Assembly (NCBI GenBank): GCA_947166345.1
Contig: CAMVDU010000006.1
Span: forward strand, 1 to 64,000
From: an uncultured Prevotellaceae bacterium
GTDB lineage: Bacteria > Bacteroidota > Bacteroidia > Bacteroidales > Bacteroidaceae
Length of the DNA: 64,000 bases
Direction: 5' to 3'
Position numbers and translations under genes: made by a program. The notes below the pieces were generated by a model that saw only the letters and a list, made by a program, of their open reading frames with translations, ran no database searches and was not told the origin of the DNA. Each line of letters opens with the position of its first letter. Position 1 is the stretch's first letter. Of the stretch, positions 60,387 to 64,000 are shown piece by piece.

Positions 60387-62568
60387 CAGTATCGAGCATC
60401 AATAGAATCTCGACATCGGTAATACCTCGACTGGTGAGCGTCGGGTGTTCGTCATCCATGAAGAAAGCTAACAGTTGCTGACGGTTGCCACCTTCTTCCG
60501 AAAGATAACGGCGGAAGAGGTCAACAGCACCACTGATATCGTGCGACAACCACAAGCAGACACCATTATTGAGAAGGTCCTCAGGGGCTTTCTCAATTAT
60601 TTTTCCGTAGCGGGAAAGCGCCTCTTCATATTTGCCGCTTAGCGTCTCGGCCCATGCCAGCGAACGCAGCACCACAAGGTCGTCGGGGTATTCATAGTTC
60701 AGACGATACAGCAACTGCAACGCCTCGTCATAGCCATTAGTATGAAGCAGGCACACAGCAGTATTGAGGCGATAGCCACGATGATCGGGTTTTCGTTGAA
60801 GGAGCGTCTTGAACTGAAGAAGTGCCTCGTTATACTGCTCTGTACGGAACAACAGACGCGCATAACCCGCCAAAGCCTTCTCATTATCGGGTTGCAACCG
60901 ACAAGCCTCACGATAGGCAGCACAAGCTAACACAGGATTATTGAGTGATGCATTCAGGTGGCCCGTAACCAGGAAGTATCGAACATCGTTCTCGTTGGGT
61001 GGATAGTTGTTGATTACGCTCTGTGCCTCAACAAACAGTTTTCGCTTCATTAGGAACGATGCTATCTCAAGGCAATTGCCTGTCAAATCGGTCTTCTTGA
61101 ACAGCGGGTTGGCAAAGATAATGTATTCGGGCTTCTGCTGCTCCTTACGGAAAGGATTACGGAAATGACTGCGGGCAGGGAACACGCGATAGAAACGATA
61201 GACATCCTGCAGATACATGCGACGCATGAATGCCGGCTGTTGCTGTTCCTCAAAGGATATCTCGCCACCAACGGGTGTGGGAACAGCCTCACCATCGTCA
61301 ATGAGTTTCAGCATACTATCGGGAATACGGCCAAGTACTTGGTTGAAGCCCAGCACAAACGAGTATTTGTCGCTATCGCAGAAAGCACCCACACGGGTGA
61401 TAATGTTCAGGAACTTCTTGCCTCGCGTATTCTGCAGGATGGGACTGATGGCAGGATGGTCTGCATAATAGGGCATGAACCAGTTGGATACCTGGTCGAA
61501 GAACGGAAAACGCTTCATCTGCGAGAAACCGCCAAAATAGATATCGGCACCCTGTTTCTGCATATCGACCATGCGATGCATACTCGCCTCCATGCGTTCC
61601 ATATTCTGTTCTGCAGCCTCAGGATGCAGAATTTCCTCCAGGCGATCCTCTTCCATCTCAACAAGTCCGTGTGAGGTCATGCTAAGATTGTTGCCTTTCA
61701 TCAGTTCTGGCATAATCTCCTGTTGGATGACCTGCGTATCTTTCTCAGCCTCCAGGCAATAAAGCAGCTGCATCTGCAACTCGGTAAGCTCTTGACGGCA
61801 ACGCTTATCACGGCACACAGCGTTCAACTCGTCTTCCAAAGAGGAATAGATAGCGCTGAGCGAACTGTCGGCAGCCAATGCCCACCCCACCAGAGCACGC
61901 TGACGGACCACCTCATCGGCATGTTGGCGATAGATGGTTAACAGGGCATGAAACTTCTCATAGTCGAACATCTGCATACATGACAGCATGACGGCACTCA
62001 CCAACAGTTGTTGATCAATAAGACTGATAGTAGGCGACAATAGCAGTTCGGCAAAAGCCTGTCCCTCGGACTCCTTCCACTGGCCCGCCGTCAAGATACG
62101 ACAGAAAAGCAGATTCATATACTGCTGGTGACGCTGATGCAGGTCGATACTCTTCTGCTGGCGCACATGTTCTTGTTCAAACTCGAGCAGAGCTACTGCT
62201 GAGACATGCTCCTCCAACTCACGACGAACGGTAGGCAGCGACCAGTCATAACCCGCCTGTTGTACCTGTTTCCTCAAGCTATTCAGGTAAGGACTGTCGG
62301 CAACCTGTATATCCCAGTCAATATTGGCAACCAGGACATAGAGACGTCTGACCAGCTGGCGATAGACCTCGCCACGCTGTTCATCGGGATAGCCTTTGCA
62401 ATAGTAGTCAAGCATCAGCCGATAGTCGTCATTGATGGCATTGAACATATCGTAATAGACGGTCTGATGCATCAGCAAGAAGTTCTGGGTCAGGACAAGT
62501 GCCTGTCCCAACGCTCCCGACTGCAATTCAGATAGTATCTCCTGAAGGGCTTTGTCTTTCATTGGCAT
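60370..62568 (-). CDS. Large TPR protein, 732 aa
   Basis: A cytosolic protein with a long helical N-terminal region (about 1-560) of no recognised family and three to four C-terminal TPR units (about 580-720: RLQPDNEKALAGYARLLFRT, FKTLLQRKPDHRGYRLNTAV, LQLLYRLNYEYPDDLVVLRS). It begins five bases after the stop of the lipoprotein gene, so they are cotranscribed; the track start at 62718 lies inside that gene and is rejected. Start could be 62562 instead. Function unknown. Confidence 0.85.
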   Translation of the reverse strand: MPMKDKALQEILSELQSGALGQALVLTQNFLLMHQTVYYDMFNAINDDYRLMLDYYCKGYPDEQRGEVYRQLVRRLYVLVANIDWDIQVADSPYLNSLRKQVQQAGYDWSLPTVRRELEEHVSAVALLEFEQEHVRQQKSIDLHQRHQQYMNLLFCRILTAGQWKESEGQAFAELLLSPTISLIDQQLLVSAVMLSCMQMFDYEKFHALLTIYRQHADEVVRQRALVGWALAADSSLSAIYSSLEDELNAVCRDKRCRQELTELQMQLLYCLEAEKDTQVIQQEIMPELMKGNNLSMTSHGLVEMEEDRLEEILHPEAAEQNMERMEASMHRMVDMQKQGADIYFGGFSQMKRFPFFDQVSNWFMPYYADHPAISPILQNTRGKKFLNIITRVGAFCDSDKYSFVLGFNQVLGRIPDSMLKLIDDGEAVPTPVGGEISFEEQQQPAFMRRMYLQDVYRFYRVFPARSHFRNPFRKEQQKPEYIIFANPLFKKTDLTGNCLEIASFLMKRKLFVEAQSVINNYPPNENDVRYFLVTGHLNASLNNPVLACAAYREACRLQPDNEKALAGYARLLFRTEQYNEALLQFKTLLQRKPDHRGYRLNTAVCLLHTNGYDEALQLLYRLNYEYPDDLVVLRSLAWAETLSGKYEEALSRYGKIIEKAPEDLLNNGVCLWLSHDISGAVDLFRRYLSEEGGNRQQLLAFFMDDEHPTLTSRGITDVEILLMLDTVTGMA

Positions 62569-62572
62569 GGGC

Positions 62573-63490
62573 TTAACGATTATACATGTTCCAGTTCCTG
62601 GCACGTTCCACATCGGCAGGACGTGGCGGAGCTGCATGTTCAAAATGAAACTGTGACAAGGAGTCAACAGCAGCCTGACTGACGCCACAATACTGACGGA
62701 TGATAGCACCATAGGCACGAACCCCGTATTTATTCAGCGAATCGCAAGCCTCATCATAGGATCTCAGGAAGCTCTCCACCTGAAACTGGCGGGTGGAATT
62801 ATGCATGGTCTGTTCACGGAAGGCAATAACACCAAGACGGATATCAGCCTTGCGACTGTCAAACAGCACACGACTCTTCAGCAGACGTGCCTCGGTAGCC
62901 TGAGGCTCAGGCAACACCAAGGCATCCATGATATTGTTCTTCAACATATCAAGACGCACAGTCAAGTTATTGAATTTCACCTTGAAAACAGATGAAGAGT
63001 CGAGCGAGGCCTCAGCCATCACCTCGTCAGCCAGCAGGTCGTCGGCAGAGAATTGCGCAATGGCAATCATCTTGTTTTTCAGCTGACTTGAATTATTGAT
63101 GTTAGCTGATGCGTTTGTCAGCAGTTGCCACGAAGCTGCCGTAGCAGAGACAAAACGCAAGGGAAGCGCATCATGCTGCTGCAAGCGTTCGGCCTTAACC
63201 AGATCCGTTACAAGTCCGTCAACACGCCCTTTCAGAAGGGCTTGGTCCTGATCCGTCTGTGACTGGAAGGGAATGAGTCTCACATTCACACCCTGATGTT
63301 CGAAGAAACCACGTTCACTTGCCACAAAGAGAGGCAGGCAATCGAGGGTAGGCATGACTGCCACCCGCAGCGCCGTTGAGTCGGCACTCTTAGCGTTCTT
63401 TCCTTTATTATTTGCGTCGCCAGAAGACTTTCCGCAGGCTGACATCAGCACGACAACAGCCATCAAGATAAAAATATTCGTCTTAATCAT
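62573..63490 (-). CDS. Periplasmic solute-binding-like lipoprotein
   Basis: A 305-residue lipoprotein (MIKTNIFILMAVVVLMSACG, lipobox LMSAC) whose body resembles NMT1/SsuA-type substrate-binding proteins: LRVAVMPTLDCLPLFVASERGFFEHQG, LLKGRVDGLVTDLVKAERLQ and MKNKMIAIAQ-like strands. No ABC permease or ATPase is adjacent, so it may be a sensor or a protein-binding relative rather than part of a transporter. The promoter at 63495-63502 is four bases from the ATG, so the mRNA is leaderless. Coupled to the TPR gene downstream. Confidence 0.85.
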   Translation of the reverse strand: MIKTNIFILMAVVVLMSACGKSSGDANNKGKNAKSADSTALRVAVMPTLDCLPLFVASERGFFEHQGVNVRLIPFQSQTDQDQALLKGRVDGLVTDLVKAERLQQHDALPLRFVSATAASWQLLTNASANINNSSQLKNKMIAIAQFSADDLLADEVMAEASLDSSSVFKVKFNNLTVRLDMLKNNIMDALVLPEPQATEARLLKSRVLFDSRKADIRLGVIAFREQTMHNSTRQFQVESFLRSYDEACDSLNKYGVRAYGAIIRQYCGVSQAAVDSLSQFHFEHAAPPRPADVERARNWNMYNR

Positions 63491-63494
63491 GATG

Positions 63495-63502
63495 CAAAAG
63501 TA
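63495..63502 (-). promoter_or_regulatory. -7 promoter element of the lipoprotein/TPR operon
   Basis: TACTTTTG on the minus strand, ending four bases from the ATG at 63490. Confidence 0.7.
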
Positions 63503-63534
63503 CAAAAATGTTTTGTAACCACGAAAATTATTCG

Positions 63535-63542
63535 TACTTTTG
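63535..63542 (+). promoter_or_regulatory. -7 promoter element of radA
   Basis: TACTTTTG, 23 bases before the ATG at 63566. Confidence 0.7.
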
Positions 63543-63565
63543 TACCATCATTCAACAAAAAACCT

Positions 63566-64000
63566 ATGGCAAAAGATAAAACCATGTATGTCTGTTCGAA
63601 CTGCGGACAGGAGTCGGCCAAGTGGATTGGCAAGTGTCCGTCGTGCGGTCAGTGGAACACCTTCAAGGAAATCAAGGTGCCTGGAGACACGGCCAGACAG
63701 ACAGCAACGACGGCAGCATCGGCAGCAGGCAGGGTGCTACGCAAGAACAAGCCAATGCGACTCAGCGAGATTAGTAATCACGATGATCCGCGCATCGATA
63801 TGCATGACGGTGAACTGAACCGTGTGCTGGGAGGCGGACTGGTGCCTGGCAGTATTGTATTGTTGGGTGGCGAGCCAGGCATCGGTAAGTCCACATTGTC
63901 ACTACAGACCATGCTTCGACTGCCCGAGAAGCGCATCCTATACGTCAGCGGTGAGGAGAGTGCCCACCAACTGAAGATGCGAGCCGAACGTCTGGCAGGC
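63566..64000 (+). CDS. radA: DNA repair protein RadA/Sms, 3' truncated by window edge
   Basis: RecA-like branch-migration ATPase. Only the first 145 residues are in the window and the frame is open at the end, which is why the ORF track misses it (the track ORF at 63540 is another frame). The N-terminal C4 zinc finger (CSNCGQES...GKCPSCGQW) and Walker A (GGEPGIGKSTLS) are both present and followed by YVSGEESAHQLKMRAERL. Own promoter, divergent from the lipoprotein gene. Confidence 0.94.
   Translation, partial: MAKDKTMYVCSNCGQESAKWIGKCPSCGQWNTFKEIKVPGDTARQTATTAASAAGRVLRKNKPMRLSEISNHDDPRIDMHDGELNRVLGGGLVPGSIVLLGGEPGIGKSTLSLQTMLRLPEKRILYVSGEESAHQLKMRAERLAG

Noticed and set aside
62569-62718. 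Track start of the TPR gene at 62718
   Set aside because: It would overlap the upstream lipoprotein gene by about 150 bases in another frame; the ATG at 62568 follows that gene's stop directly.
63540-63818. 92-residue track ORF at the right end
   Set aside because: It is out of frame with radA, whose zinc finger and Walker A motif are clearly in the other frame.

Overview
The window is a chromosomal segment of a Bacteroidales bacterium, most likely Prevotella or a close relative. I base this on the many TAnnTTTG (-7) promoter elements just upstream of genes, two BspA-like leucine-rich-repeat surface proteins, T9SS-like C-terminal tails, a FimB/Mfa2-type lipoprotein, a Bacteroidetes-only DUF5606 protein, GT3-type glycogen synthase next to glgP, and an H1-like winged-helix protein. 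There is no rRNA, no intact insertion sequence, no CRISPR array and no prophage. One tRNA gene (Ser, UGA) is present.

Layout. 1-2.2 kb: 3' part of a BspA-like LRR protein with a perfect 129-bp tandem duplication. 2.4-9.4 kb: ridA, an unrecognised gene plus a YqiA-like esterase, a nitroreductase, msrA, tRNA-Ser, mutS2, a second nitroreductase and an H1-like protein. 9.4-20.2 kb: aroB, a large outer-membrane barrel protein, the leftward nusB-yajC-ybbR-coaE-DUF5606 run, the rightward rplY-pth-hslR-like-queF run and an HU-type protein. 20.2-25.3 kb: an AT-rich accessory stretch with a 54-residue microprotein, a candidate structured RNA, a DEDDh exonuclease-BRCT protein, an 894-residue LRR protein and a VapC toxin with a 37-residue antitoxin. 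25.3-40.1 kb: a carboxyltransferase, FKBP and PBP lipoproteins, dxs, trkA-trkH, ribD, rsgA, frr and a KDG kinase. 40.1-45.2 kb: FimB/Mfa2-like lipoprotein and the aromatic operon pheA-aminotransferase-DAHPS/CM-tyrA. 45.3-51.6 kb: a TPR protein, then tatA-tatC-NapH/NapG fusion-Tat-dependent aldo/keto reductase, and an ECF sigma factor. 51.7-64 kb: glycogen synthase and glgP, an outer-membrane protein, kdsA-kdsD-cls, a TPR protein with a solute-binding-like lipoprotein, and the start of radA.

Three things stand out. (1) Three intergenic spacers (19.49-19.73, 50.38-50.45 and 56.18-56.47 kb) hold diverged arrays of TGACGCA/TGCGTCA-type motifs and perfect palindromes on a 22-bp period; I do not recognise this element. 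(2) The aromatic operon has a complete classical attenuator: a 24-residue leader peptide with seven consecutive Tyr codons and a Phe, a 10-bp antiterminator segment inside the leader ORF, and a terminator hairpin. It is absent from the ORF track. (3) Short word-repeat tracts (7-9 bp words) begin at or inside stop codons at many gene junctions, and the same kinds of word are inserted in frame in mutS2, coaE, rsgA, glycogen synthase, the NapH/NapG fusion and the cls signal peptide.

All product names are from reading translations and motifs without database searches. Exact starts are inferred from promoter position, overlaps and family length.
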